This document shows, in pieces, positions 16,243 to 25,087 of a stretch of DNA of 53,914 bases (positions are counted from its first letter, which is position 1; each line of letters starts with the position of its first letter). Made by a program: the position numbers and the translations under genes. Origin of the DNA: JAJRZX01 sp964472295. GTDB taxonomy: Bacteria > Desulfobacterota > GWC2-55-46 > JADFVP01. A model generated the notes under the pieces. The model was not told the DNA's origin and ran no database searches. It saw nothing but the letters and a program-made list of their open reading frames with translations. The DNA is taken from the NCBI GenBank assembly GCA_964472295.1, contig CAYYJQ010000013.1:1-53914 (forward strand), in the 5' to 3' direction.

Positions 16243-18774
16243 TCAGGCCTTTTTAATCCTCACAACAGGCATGGTGAAGGGCCCGGCAAAGAACTTTGAA
16301 ACCTTTACGCCGGGAAAGGCCTCTGGTATAAAGGCCACCCCCCTTTTCATGTCCCTGACCGTCCTTACAGGAATGGTGGCCTCATGGCCATTTCCAATGA
16401 CAACAACCTCGGCTCCCGCCTCCACGCCAATAGAGGCGGCATCGGCTTCGCTTATCTCCACAAAGGCGCCCTTCTGAAGGTCAGAAAGGGTCGGCGAAGA
16501 GTGCGAGAGAGCGCCGCAGTGAAAGAGGCTGTTTCCCGTTACAAGGACAAAACCGTCCTCCCCCGCGTCATCTTGAGAGACAAGGGCAGAGGGCATTGGC
16601 GCGGGCGTAAGGCCGGCGCCGTCACCAGCGGTGAGGGCCTCTCTTATATCAAGTTTATTGAGTTTATTCTTTTTATTATTAAACTCAAGGCTCACGCCGG
16701 CGTACATGGGGGCCTCTTTTCTTATCTCACTGAAGACCTGCATGGCCGTTGGCCTCGCACCAGAGGACCCCTTGCCAGAGAGGGCCGCCATGACCGAGGC
16801 GATTGTCTTGAGGTCCGCCCTTGCCGAGCCAGTCGGGGCCTTGAGGCGTCTTATGGCCTGAACCCTTCCCTCCTGGTTGGTAAAGGTTCCCTCTTTCTCG
16901 GCAGGAAACGCCCCGGGGAGCACGCAGTCGGCGAGCGCCGCCGTCTCTGTCATGAAGGTATCCTGAACAACAAGGAACCTGAGTTTTGAGAGTGAGTTTC
17001 CAGCATCGAGCACGCCAACAGGGCAGTCGCGGGCCGGGTCCTCACCGATTATATACATGGCCTCAAGGCCGCCAGTGAATGCCGCTTCAAGCATTTCCAC
17101 GGTACCAAGCCCGCCTGGCTCTGCGGTCCCGTAGCCAGGCAAGAGCCTGGGATGGACGCCCATCTCCCAGGCGCCCCTCTGGTTGGCCCTGTCAAGTACT
17201 GGGAGGACCAGGACCTTCTTTCCAAGGGCCAGCAGGAGGTCCCGAAGAAGCCCCAGCGCCACGATTCCGTCGCCGGTTCGAAGCATGTCCGTCCCAGCCG
17301 TCATGCCTATGGTCTCCGAGCGCCCGAGCCTCGCGGCAAGGGCCTCTATATCGCTTAAGGAAAGGCCCGCCTCCCCTGCAAGGTCTTCCGGGTTCAGGGC
17401 CGTGAGTTCGCCGCCACGCGAAAAGTCTCTTAAACTCTCACCGCAAGACCCGTGGAGCGAGGCCGCTACCGCAAGGAGAAGGGCGCCGAGCCCTCCGGGC
17501 CTGTGCCTCAGGCAAAGTCCCGCCGATGAGTCGAGCTTCATGGGACGCGGCGAGGCCACTACCACCGAGGTGCCGCGCTCGGCAGATATGCGCCTTGCGA
17601 TGTAATCCACCACAGGGTTCTCTTCAGAGAGATGAGTACCCGCCACAAGAATTGTATCGGCGCTCATTACGTCAAATACGCTTACCCCTCCCGTAGTCAT
17701 GCCAGTTGAGGCGATGAAGTTCTCCACCAGCGCCGGGTTCCACCTTGTGGAAGAGTCAACATTGGGGCTACCGAGCGTACAGCGCATGAGTTTACTGAAT
17801 AGATAGAGTTCTTCGTTTGTAAGGAGCGGCGAGGCGATGCCGCCTATTCTCTCGCCGGCAATGCCTTCAATGCCATTTTTAATATAATCCATGGTCTCGT
17901 CCCATGTGGCGGGCTCGAGTTTACCGTATTTTCTTATTAGCGGAGTATCTATTCTTTCCGCGGAGTTTAGATAATCAAAGCCAAAACGGCCCCTTGCGCA
18001 GAGGGTCTCGCTGTTTATGCCGACGCCGATCTGCGCCCTGGCGCGTATGGCCTCTCCATCGCGCTCTTCAATGACCATACGGCACCCTGTTGCGCAGTAG
18101 GGGCAGACCGTGTCCGCGCCATTAAGGTCCCATGGCCTTGCCTTGTACCTGTAGGGGAGCCTCATGAAACATCCCACGGGGCAGACCTCGATACAGTTGC
18201 CGTCGTGGTCGCAGTCAAGGTAGGTGCGGAAAAAACTCGTCTCTTCCTGCTCATGCCCCCTGCCAAGGGAAGTAAGGACGCTCCGGCCAACGACCTCGTC
18301 GCAGACGCGCACGCACCTGAGACACTGTATACAGCGGTTTGAGTTCTTAACGATTACAGGGCTCAGGATGTAGTCCTTCTCATGGAACCTGTGCTTTGTC
18401 TCGGCGTACCTGCCCGTCGGTGGGCCGTGCTGGTAGACCATGTCCTGAAGTTCGCACTCGCCGCCCTTGTCGCAGACTGGGCAATCGAGGGCATGGTTCG
18501 AGAGGAAGAACTCCAGCACACCCTGACGGGCCTTCTTTATCTGCTCGGTCTCGGTCTGTATCTTCATGCCGTCGATAACAGGGGTAATGCACGAGGGCTG
18601 GAGTTTTCTCTGACCCTCCACCTCGACGAGGCACATCCTGCACGAGCCCACGCCCATGAGGTCCGCCTGGTAGCAGAAGGTGGGTATATCAAAACCCGCG
18701 TCCCTCGCGGCCTCCAGTATGAGGGTGCCGGCCTTTACGAGGACCTCTTTTCCGTTTACAGTCACTGTTATCAT
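16243..18774 (-). CDS. nuoG: NADH-quinone oxidoreductase subunit G
   Basis: Large peripheral-arm subunit, 843 residues. The N-terminal ferredoxin domain has the [2Fe-2S] N1b ligands (CYQADLMGVGSCRMC) and the His/Cys ligands of N5 near HALDCPVCDKGGEC. Two 4Fe-4S motifs follow (CIQCLRCVRVCDE; CIEVCPVGCF). CPYCATGCRM supplies ligands for the off-path cluster N7, which only some bacteria keep. The rest is a molybdopterin-oxidoreductase-like scaffold. It closes the NADH-oxidising half of the operon and is followed by the G-rich tract. Confidence 0.95.
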   Translation of the reverse strand: MITVTVNGKEVLVKAGTLILEAARDAGFDIPTFCYQADLMGVGSCRMCLVEVEGQRKLQPSCITPVIDGMKIQTETEQIKKARQGVLEFFLSNHALDCPVCDKGGECELQDMVYQHGPPTGRYAETKHRFHEKDYILSPVIVKNSNRCIQCLRCVRVCDEVVGRSVLTSLGRGHEQEETSFFRTYLDCDHDGNCIEVCPVGCFMRLPYRYKARPWDLNGADTVCPYCATGCRMVIEERDGEAIRARAQIGVGINSETLCARGRFGFDYLNSAERIDTPLIRKYGKLEPATWDETMDYIKNGIEGIAGERIGGIASPLLTNEELYLFSKLMRCTLGSPNVDSSTRWNPALVENFIASTGMTTGGVSVFDVMSADTILVAGTHLSEENPVVDYIARRISAERGTSVVVASPRPMKLDSSAGLCLRHRPGGLGALLLAVAASLHGSCGESLRDFSRGGELTALNPEDLAGEAGLSLSDIEALAARLGRSETIGMTAGTDMLRTGDGIVALGLLRDLLLALGKKVLVLPVLDRANQRGAWEMGVHPRLLPGYGTAEPGGLGTVEMLEAAFTGGLEAMYIIGEDPARDCPVGVLDAGNSLSKLRFLVVQDTFMTETAALADCVLPGAFPAEKEGTFTNQEGRVQAIRRLKAPTGSARADLKTIASVMAALSGKGSSGARPTAMQVFSEIRKEAPMYAGVSLEFNNKKNKLNKLDIREALTAGDGAGLTPAPMPSALVSQDDAGEDGFVLVTGNSLFHCGALSHSSPTLSDLQKGAFVEISEADAASIGVEAGAEVVVIGNGHEATIPVRTVRDMKRGVAFIPEAFPGVKVSKFFAGPFTMPVVRIKKA

Positions 18775-18846
18775 GGTATCTTTACAATATCTCTCTTGAG
18801 TATACTTCCCAGATCTTCGCTTACTTCGCGGGCAAGCGTTGCCGCA

Positions 18847-20103
18847 TCAACTCATGCAGCCACCGTGGGCCACGTGGTACAGGAACTCTTCCCTGAAGTT
18901 ATTGAGAGCGCCTCTAAGGGCCATTACCGCGCCGTCCCCAAGGGGGCAGAAGGTGCGCCCGAAGATCTGCTCGCATATGCTGTCAAGCATGTCCACGTCG
19001 CCGGCCCTGCCCCTTCCATTCTCAAGGCGCTCAAGTATCTTCGTAAGCCATATGGTGCCCTCACGGCAGGGCGTGCACTTTCCGCAGGACTCGTGGCTGA
19101 AAAAACGGTTTGTTATATGGGCCACGCGCACTATGCAGGTGCCCTCTTCGATGACTATGACGGCCCCTGAGCCGAGCATGGTGCCCTTTGCGCCCATTGA
19201 CTCGAAGTCCATGGGCGTATCGAGGTCCGCGGGCATAAGCATGGGGGCGCTCACGCCTCCGGGGATTACGGCCTTCATGGGCCTCTCGCTCCTCATGCCC
19301 CCGCAGTGCTCGAAGATGAGCTCCCTGAGCGTAGTGCCCATGGGGAGTTCATAGAGACCGGGTTTTTTGACGTGTCCGCTCACGCAGTATATCTTTGGAC
19401 CAGGGCTCTTCTCCGGGCCTATGGACTTGAACCAGTCGGCGCCCTTTTCTATTATTGCCGGCACGCATGAGAGGGTCTCCACATTGTTAATGACCGTGGG
19501 TTTTCCATAAAGCCCCGCAAGCGCCGGGAATGGCGGCTTTTTCCGGGGCTGGCCCCGCCCGCCTTCAAGGGACTCAAGGAGCGCCGTCTCCTCGCCGCAA
19601 ATATAGGCCCCGGCGCCGCGGTGTACGTACATATCAAGAGAAAAGTCAGAGCCGAATATGTTCTTTCCAAGGTAACCGGCCTCATAGGCCTCGTCAATGG
19701 CGGCCTCAAGGCGTTTTGCGCCGAACTCGAACTCTCCCCTTATGTATATGTAGGCCGTGGCCGCCCCTATGGCGTAGCTCGCTATCATCATGCCCTCAAG
19801 GAGAAGGTGGGGGTCAAAATCAATGATACCCCTGTCCTTGAAGGTTCCGGGCTCGCCCTCGTCGGCGTTGCAACAGAGGTATTTATCGAGGCCCGGGTCC
19901 TTGGGAATGAAACTCCACTTGAGACCAGCGGGAAAACCCGCTCCTCCGCGCCCGCGAAGCCCAGAGTCCTTCATCGTCTGGATGATGTTGTCGCGGGTAA
20001 GCCCAAGGGCCTTGCGTATTGCCCTGTAACCACCCCCTGACTCATAAGTGGCAAGGCGATAAGACTCGGGTTTATCAATATTTTTAAGTAGTATCTGCTC
20101 CAA
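18847..20103 (-). CDS. nuoF: NADH-quinone oxidoreductase subunit F
   Basis: NADH-binding flavoprotein, 418 residues. The FMN/NADH loop reads GRGGAGFPAGLKW near the N-terminus, the second glycine-rich nucleotide motif reads GEETALLESLEGGRGQPR, and the N3 cluster ligands are in ESCGKCTPCREGT plus a later Cys. It accepts hydride from NADH and passes electrons to N3 and, through NuoE, N1a. nuoE precedes it by 13 nt. Confidence 0.96.
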   Translation of the reverse strand: MEQILLKNIDKPESYRLATYESGGGYRAIRKALGLTRDNIIQTMKDSGLRGRGGAGFPAGLKWSFIPKDPGLDKYLCCNADEGEPGTFKDRGIIDFDPHLLLEGMMIASYAIGAATAYIYIRGEFEFGAKRLEAAIDEAYEAGYLGKNIFGSDFSLDMYVHRGAGAYICGEETALLESLEGGRGQPRKKPPFPALAGLYGKPTVINNVETLSCVPAIIEKGADWFKSIGPEKSPGPKIYCVSGHVKKPGLYELPMGTTLRELIFEHCGGMRSERPMKAVIPGGVSAPMLMPADLDTPMDFESMGAKGTMLGSGAVIVIEEGTCIVRVAHITNRFFSHESCGKCTPCREGTIWLTKILERLENGRGRAGDVDMLDSICEQIFGRTFCPLGDGAVMALRGALNNFREEFLYHVAHGGCMS

Positions 20104-20116
20104 GACGCCTTCTTCC

Positions 20117-20587
20117 CTATTTCAATGCCGCGAGTATCTCGTCTACCTTTTCTTCTGTAAGGCTCTCGTAATAATCGTCGTTTATCTGCATCATGGGCGC
20201 CGTGCCGCAGGACCCGAGGCACTCCGCCGTAGAGAGGGTGAACCTGTTGTCATGCGTGGTCTCGCCTGTTTTTATGCCGAGGACCTTTTCTATATGGGCT
20301 ATGATACGCTCGGCCTCAAGGAGCGCGCAGGAGATGTTCCTGCATACCTGTATGTGGTATCTCCCAACGGGCTTCTTGTAGTTATACATGGTATAGAAGG
20401 ACGCCACGGCATTTACCTCATTGGGCCGTATGCCAAGAATAGAGGCTATCTCTTCCATATCACCGCGCGTGAGGTTGTTATCGCAATTCTTCTGCACGAG
20501 CATGAGGGCGTCCATGACAGCGCTCTTCTTGCTGTGGTACTTGGCCGTCTTTCTGAGTATTTCTTCTCTTATCTCTTCTGTAATCAT
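20117..20587 (-). CDS. nuoE: NADH-quinone oxidoreductase subunit E
   Basis: Thioredoxin-fold subunit with cluster N1a, about 156 residues. Ligands are visible as CRNISC and CLGSCG. I chose the ATG at 20587 (product begins MITEEIREEIL). The frame stays open upstream to a TTG at 20620, but that would add 11 residues lying inside nuoD and lacks the family's usual N-terminus. The gene follows nuoD by 13 nt. Confidence 0.94.
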   Translation of the reverse strand: MITEEIREEILRKTAKYHSKKSAVMDALMLVQKNCDNNLTRGDMEEIASILGIRPNEVNAVASFYTMYNYKKPVGRYHIQVCRNISCALLEAERIIAHIEKVLGIKTGETTHDNRFTLSTAECLGSCGTAPMMQINDDYYESLTEEKVDEILAALK

Positions 20588-20600
20588 CAGATAAAAAAAC

Positions 20601-21794
20601 CTATTTATCGCACTCCCCAAAGACAGGGTCCAGGCTCGATAACGACGCTATAACGTCGGCCATGTAACCGTCCCTGCAGAGGTGGTCCATGACCTGCATG
20701 TTCATGAATGTGGGCACGCGAATCTTGAGTCTGTAGGGTTTTTCCGTGCCATCGCTTACGATATAGACACCGAGTTCGCCCTTTGGGGCCTCTATGGCAA
20801 CGTAGACCTCGCCCTTGGGGACGCTGAACCCCTGGGAGACGTACTTGAAGTGGTGGATAAGGTTCTCCATGTTCTTGTATACGCCGGGCTTGGGCGGCGG
20901 CACTATGTGAGGGTCATCGACCACAAAGGGGCCGGAAGGCATCCTGTCAATGGCCTGCTCGATTATGCGAAGGGCCTGTTTTATCTCCTCCATCCTCACA
21001 AGGTAACGGTCCATACAGTCGCCGTTGGTCCCTGTTACCACATCAAAGTCAAACCTGTCATAGACGAGGTAGGGCTCGTCTTTTCTTATATCCCAGTTTA
21101 CGCCGCTTGCGCGAAGCGCCGGGCCGCTGAGGCCGAGGTCCAGGGCGTCCCCTGCGGAAATAACGCCAACGCCCTTATTCCTATCTATCCAAACCCTGTT
21201 CTTGTTGAGTATCCTCTCGTACTCGCCGAGCCTCTCGGGCAGGAGTTTTATAAGATCCCTGCATGCCGCGGCGCACTCATCGGTAAAGTCATAGCGTACG
21301 CCGCCAACGCGAAGATATGTTAGCGTCATCCTCGCACCGCAGAGCCTCTCGAAGATGTCAAGAACCATCTCCCTCTCTCTTATTGCGTAGAGAAGAACGC
21401 TCATGGCCCCGAGGTCCACGGCCCAGGCCCCGATGCCGATAACATGGCCGGCTATGCGCGATAGTTCAGCCGCCACGACGCGTATGTACTGCGCCCTCTC
21501 CGGGACCTCTATACCAAGGAGCTTCTCCACGGCCATTACATAGGCCAGGTTATTGCTCATGGCGCACATGTAGTCAAGGCGGTCCGTATATGGGACAAAC
21601 TGATGATAAAGGAGATTTTCGGCTATTTTCTCCGTGCCACGGTGAAGATAGCCTATGTCCGGCTCCGCGCTTACGACCTTCTCGCCGTCCATGCGGAGTT
21701 TGAGGTGCAGGACGCCGTGCGTGGACGGGTGCTGAGGGCCCATATGGACCAGAAGGTCCTTGGTCTCTATGATATTTTCAGTAGGTTTGGTCAT
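20601..21794 (-). CDS. nuoD: NADH-quinone oxidoreductase subunit D
   Basis: Peripheral-arm 49-kDa subunit, derived from hydrogenase large subunits; it forms the quinone-head site with NuoB. The 397 residues begin with the conserved HMGPQHPSTHGVL loop, whose first His contacts quinone. NuoC is a separate gene here, not fused as in E. coli. The 97-nt gap from nuoC contains a weak A/T-rich hairpin and a G-rich stretch next to the nuoC stop. Confidence 0.96.
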   Translation of the reverse strand: MTKPTENIIETKDLLVHMGPQHPSTHGVLHLKLRMDGEKVVSAEPDIGYLHRGTEKIAENLLYHQFVPYTDRLDYMCAMSNNLAYVMAVEKLLGIEVPERAQYIRVVAAELSRIAGHVIGIGAWAVDLGAMSVLLYAIREREMVLDIFERLCGARMTLTYLRVGGVRYDFTDECAAACRDLIKLLPERLGEYERILNKNRVWIDRNKGVGVISAGDALDLGLSGPALRASGVNWDIRKDEPYLVYDRFDFDVVTGTNGDCMDRYLVRMEEIKQALRIIEQAIDRMPSGPFVVDDPHIVPPPKPGVYKNMENLIHHFKYVSQGFSVPKGEVYVAIEAPKGELGVYIVSDGTEKPYRLKIRVPTFMNMQVMDHLCRDGYMADVIASLSSLDPVFGECDK

Positions 21795-21891
21795 CAGAAG
21801 ACCTGTGCGCCTTTAATAAAAAGAGAAAAAAACTCTCTCTTTCAATTTAGTACTTGTGAGAGAACCCCAACCAGCCCCCATGACTACCCCC

Positions 21892-22395
21892 CTATTCGCG
21901 CTCCTCGCCGTAGGGGTTATACTCGTCCTTGTATCCCCTCAAGGGGTAGTCCTTCCTGAGGGGAAAGCCCTCCCAGTCCTCGGCAAGGTATATGCGTCGA
22001 AGGTCAGGATGGCCTGAAAATACTATGCCGTACATGTCATACGCCTCACGCTCCGGGAAATCAGCGCCGCGCCATATATCAGTAACTGTTGGGACTTCAT
22101 CACCCTCGTCGAGGCGCACCTTGAGCCTTAGCCTGAGTTTCGTGATGGTGGAATAAAGGTGGTAGACTACCTCGAAGCGCGGCGAACGCTCGAAGTAATC
22201 CACGCCTGCCACATCAACGAGATAGTTCATCTTCAACTCCGGGGCCATCTTAAGGTACCCGCAGACCGACTTTATGGCGCCCCTCTTCACAAGATGCGTG
22301 ACCTCTCCACGAAAGACTGTCGTCTCGAGAATCTCGCCCCTGAACGTTGCGGCGACATTGTCCGCCAGTATCTTCTTTTTCGCCTCGTCCATCAT
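21892..22395 (-). CDS. nuoC: NADH-quinone oxidoreductase subunit C
   Basis: 30-kDa-type peripheral subunit, 167 residues, scaffold near NuoD. The C-terminal signature is present: WRGADFPEREAYDMYGI, then HPDLRRIYLAEDWEGFPLRKDYPL. It overlaps nuoB by 4 nt. On the minus strand its stop is followed closely by two five- to six-G runs and a four-G run. Confidence 0.96.
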   Translation of the reverse strand: MMDEAKKKILADNVAATFRGEILETTVFRGEVTHLVKRGAIKSVCGYLKMAPELKMNYLVDVAGVDYFERSPRFEVVYHLYSTITKLRLRLKVRLDEGDEVPTVTDIWRGADFPEREAYDMYGIVFSGHPDLRRIYLAEDWEGFPLRKDYPLRGYKDEYNPYGEERE

Positions 22396-22961
22396 CCGAA
22401 GGTCTTTATGCCTCGCTCCTGCAGTATAAAGGGGTGCTCTCTCTTTATCTTTTCCATGAGTTCAAGAAAACCGTAGAGCAGTGCGTCGGGCCTTGGAGGA
22501 CAGCCCGGCACGTAAACGTCAACTGGTATTACGAGATCCGAGCCCTGCACCACGGCATAGGTGTTGTAGGGGCCTCCTGCCGAGGCGCACCCGCCCATGG
22601 CCACCACCCAGCGTGGCTCGGACATCTGATCGTAAAGTGTACGCACCATGGGGGCTATCTTCTTTGTCATGGTCCCGGCCACTACCATTACGTCGGACTG
22701 CCGCGGCGAGGGCCGAAAGACCATGCCCATGCGGTCAGTGTCATAACGTGAGCAGGCCGCGCTTATCATCTCAATGGCGCAGCAGGCAAGCCCGAAGGTC
22801 ATGGGCCATAGGGAAGAGGCCCTGCCCCAGTTGACAACTGTCTTTGTAACAACGTTATCCTTAACGCCCTTGAGGAGCGGGTTCTCACGGAGTATATCCG
22901 TAATGGCCTCAAGACTCGTAAAGAGGGCAACATCTTCCATAAGGTTCTTCTTAGGCGTCAT
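22392..22961 (-). CDS. nuoB: NADH-quinone oxidoreductase subunit B
   Basis: Carries terminal cluster N2, the electron donor to quinone. The 189 residues include the tandem-cysteine ligand site LACCAIEMI and the later ligands in MGGCASAGGPY and VPGCPPRPDALL. It lies between nuoA (24-nt gap) and nuoC (4-nt overlap). The N-terminal ~35 residues precede the core fold and may help bind the membrane. Confidence 0.96.
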   Translation of the reverse strand: MTPKKNLMEDVALFTSLEAITDILRENPLLKGVKDNVVTKTVVNWGRASSLWPMTFGLACCAIEMISAACSRYDTDRMGMVFRPSPRQSDVMVVAGTMTKKIAPMVRTLYDQMSEPRWVVAMGGCASAGGPYNTYAVVQGSDLVIPVDVYVPGCPPRPDALLYGFLELMEKIKREHPFILQERGIKTFG

Positions 22962-22985
22962 GGCGCACCATGGTTCCTGTAAGTG

Positions 22986-23351
22986 TCATATCCATTCAAG
23001 CGCTCCTTTGACCCATGCGTAGATGAGCCCGATGGCGAGGATGACGATAAATACGACCATCTCAATGAAGATAAAACCGGAGATGCCCTTGTCCGTAAGG
23101 AGTGTGGCCCATGGGAAGAGAAAGAGCGTCTCAACGTCAAAGACTATGAAGAGGATGGCTATTACGAAGTAATGGACATGAAAATGCCCGGTGTTGGCCT
23201 CGCCCGTGGGCTCGACGCCGCATTCCCATGGGCTGAGTTTTTCCTTGTAGGGGTTCTTGGGCCTGAGAAGTGAACTCATGAACAGGACGCCACAGGCCAT
23301 GGCAGAGGCAATCGCCAGCATAATGAGTATCGGCAGATATGCGATAAGCAT
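22986..23351 (-). CDS. nuoA: NADH-quinone oxidoreductase subunit A
   Basis: Three-helix membrane subunit, 121 residues, first gene of the operon. The conserved loop KLSPWECGVEP and the FVIAILFIVFDVETLFLFPW helix with its acidic residues are typical. The loop with the Cys is the flexible one that closes over the quinone channel in solved structures. A good promoter lies about 120-150 nt upstream of the ATG. Confidence 0.96.
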   Translation of the reverse strand: MLIAYLPILIMLAIASAMACGVLFMSSLLRPKNPYKEKLSPWECGVEPTGEANTGHFHVHYFVIAILFIVFDVETLFLFPWATLLTDKGISGFIFIEMVVFIVILAIGLIYAWVKGALEWI

Positions 23352-23471
23352 TATTCCCTCCCCTGATACATGAAAGTTTCAGCCCTGTAACAGGCCCTTT
23401 GCCGAAAGGTACTCTCCGGCCCGCTTCCTGATTACAATTGTTACACTATGCTGTCTTTTAAGGGTTCAGGT

Positions 23472-23500
23472 AAGATAAAACAAGTCAGGGTCTTTGTCAA
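23472..23500 (-). promoter_or_regulatory. Candidate sigma70-type promoter of the nuo operon
   Basis: On the minus strand a perfect -35 box TTGACA (23495-23500) is followed by a 17-nt spacer and TATCTT (23472-23477). The predicted start is near 23465, leaving a leader of about 115 nt before nuoA. An 8-bp palindrome ACAATTGT (23434-23441) lies in the early leader and could be a regulator site. Otherwise the 263-nt gap between the nitrilase gene and nuoA shows nothing I recognise. Confidence 0.6.
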
Positions 23501-23614
23501 GGTTAAAAAAATACTGTATACAGGAATTCCAACTTTTTGGCCTGCGCACTGGAGGTCTCCGGCCCCGCCGGTCCCCATGCCAGCCGGCCCGGAAAAGGCA
23601 TGTGACGGCGCCTC

Positions 23615-24418
23615 TCATAAGTTGAAAAGGTCTTTTCTCCTGTCCTTGAATATATCATTAAGGCGGGTTGCGGCCTTGTTCCGGGCCTTTGCCGGCTCTA
23701 TGGGGACCGCCGCGGCGTCGGTCCCATGGTCTGGCGCGCGATAAAGTACAGCGCCGTCAGGGGCCACCACCTGGCTCTGGCCTATGAACCTCAAGGGCTC
23801 GCCCTTTCTCCTCTCCTCAACTCCAGCCCTGTTGGCCGTGATAGCGTAGACCCTGTTCTCAAGACACCTTGTTACCATGGCCGCGGGGCAGTGAGGCAAG
23901 ACAAGGTTGGATGGGTGACAGATAATATCCGCGCCCTTGAGCGCAAGTGTACGGGCAACCTCGGGAAAGTACCAGTCAAAGCATATCATCATGCCAAGCC
24001 TTACGCCCCCCACCTCAAAGACCTCGAAGGGCCTGTCGCCGGGGGTGAATATGTTCTTTTCACGCCAGAATAGATGGGCCTTCCTGTACAACCCGGCAAA
24101 ACCCTCAGGCGATACAAGGATAGAAGAATTAAAGAGTTTTTTTCCGGCCTTCTCAAGGATACCGGCTACGATTATCGTCCCCGAAGTAGATGCCGCCTCT
24201 AAAAGCGCTTCTGTGGTGGGCCCTCCAGGGACCTCTTCAGCAAGACTCATGGCCTCGTCCATTGAGCAAAACTGATACCCCGTGGAAAAGAGCTCTGGCA
24301 GGACCACAAGGCCGGCCTTGAGGGCCTTTATCTCCTTAAGGGCGGCCCTGACGTTCTCATCAACCCTGCCAAAGACCGGGTCTGTCTGGACAAAACCCGC
24401 CATTATAGTCTTTTTCAT
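23615..24418 (-). CDS. Nitrilase-superfamily carbon-nitrogen hydrolase
   Basis: Predicted cytosolic amidase of the C-N hydrolase fold, 267 residues. The Glu-Lys-Cys triad is visible: Glu42 in VLPELFSTGY, Lys113 in LYRKAHLF and Cys146 in MMICFDWYFPE. Overall it resembles omega-amidase/carbamoylase branches; the substrate cannot be read from sequence. I chose ATG 24418 (MKKTIMAGFVQTD). A TTG at 24427 is in frame and lies inside a 4-bp target duplication. A mobile element begins 10 nt upstream of the ATG and supplies a GGAGG in the right orientation. Transcribed towards nuoA, but nuo has its own promoter. Confidence 0.88.
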   Translation of the reverse strand: MKKTIMAGFVQTDPVFGRVDENVRAALKEIKALKAGLVVLPELFSTGYQFCSMDEAMSLAEEVPGGPTTEALLEAASTSGTIIVAGILEKAGKKLFNSSILVSPEGFAGLYRKAHLFWREKNIFTPGDRPFEVFEVGGVRLGMMICFDWYFPEVARTLALKGADIICHPSNLVLPHCPAAMVTRCLENRVYAITANRAGVEERRKGEPLRFIGQSQVVAPDGAVLYRAPDHGTDAAAVPIEPAKARNKAATRLNDIFKDRRKDLFNL

Positions 24419-24427
24419 ATCTTTCAA

Positions 24428-24578
24428 GGAACCTCCGAATAATTCGTCCCTGAATTATTCAGAGACGAAAAAGAAAAAACGCGGTTTTGCTTTTTCTCAC
24501 ATTTTTGGCAACTATCAGTTCTCAAAAATGGCAACACATCCCTGCGTTGCCGGAAAGTCTGAAGAAATCAGACTTTCC
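24428..24578 (+). mobile_element. Structured non-autonomous element (MITE-like), copy 1
   Basis: 151 bp with no ORF, flanked by the direct repeat TCAA (24424-24427 and 24579-24582). The ends are imperfect inverted repeats starting GGAA. Internally five hairpins follow one another, as in the copies at 37954, 40977 and 50478. This copy is the most diverged: a T-to-C change in the first stem creates CCTCC (24432-24436), which reads GGAGG upstream of the nitrilase gene. The remaining 24583-24783 stretch holds the gatC promoter and no ORF I trust. Confidence 0.85.
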
Positions 24579-24711
24579 TCAAGCCTTTTTGCAAGAGGAC
24601 TACCTGCCCTGCCTCTTGAAACAGGGCGCCTTTGGCCACTCCTATCATGAAGGAAAGGACCTGTCAAGGCCTGGGACCTGCGAGTTCATGTGAATAAAAA
24701 CAAGAGCGCAC

Positions 24712-24741
24712 TTGAAAGCATGGCTCCTGTTGTGGTAGATT
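24712..24741 (+). promoter_or_regulatory. Candidate promoter of gatCAB
   Basis: TTGAAA (24712-24717), an 18-nt spacer, then TAGATT (24736-24741). The predicted start is near 24748, giving a leader of about 35 nt; GGGAG lies 8-13 nt before the gatC ATG. Spacing and boxes are acceptable but not perfect. Confidence 0.45.
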
Positions 24742-24783
24742 GCTTCTTTCAAAATCAGGGCAAATCCTCTGGGAGAATAGGCC

Positions 24784-25071
24784 ATGAGCATCACAAAAGA
24801 AGACGTCGTCCATGTGGCTGACCTTGCGAGGCTCGCACTTACGGACGAGGAGATAGAACTCTACACAGCGCAGATGCAGAAGATACTGGGCTACGTTGAG
24901 AAACTCTCCACCCTCGATACTGAAGGCGTGGAGCCATCGGGCGCTTATGCAGGAGGCGAGAGCCTGAGAAAAGACGACGTAACCCCTTCCCTTGCGCAAG
25001 AGAAGGCCCTCCAGAATGCCCCCCAAGAGGCCCGCGGCTGTTTCAAGGTGCCGAGGATAATAGAAGAATAA
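24784..25071 (+). CDS. gatC: Asp/Glu-tRNA amidotransferase subunit C
   Basis: Small subunit that clamps GatA to GatB in the enzyme converting Glu-tRNA-Gln (and Asp-tRNA-Asn) to the amidated forms. The 95 residues match. Typical features are the start ITKEDVVHVADLARLALT, the Glu/Gln-rich middle, and the C-terminal VPRIIEE. gatA follows after 16 nt. Confidence 0.95.
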   Translation: MSITKEDVVHVADLARLALTDEEIELYTAQMQKILGYVEKLSTLDTEGVEPSGAYAGGESLRKDDVTPSLAQEKALQNAPQEARGCFKVPRIIEE

Positions 25072-25087
25072 ACTGGAATAAACCATC

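Noticed and set aside
20587..20620. Longer nuoE form starting at TTG 20620
   Set aside because: It would extend into nuoD, adds a non-homologous N-terminus, and an ATG with the family's normal start lies at 20587.
23495..23530. Plus-strand promoter-like boxes TTGTCA and TATACA
   Set aside because: No plus-strand gene follows; the boxes overlap the better minus-strand nuo promoter and are probably incidental.
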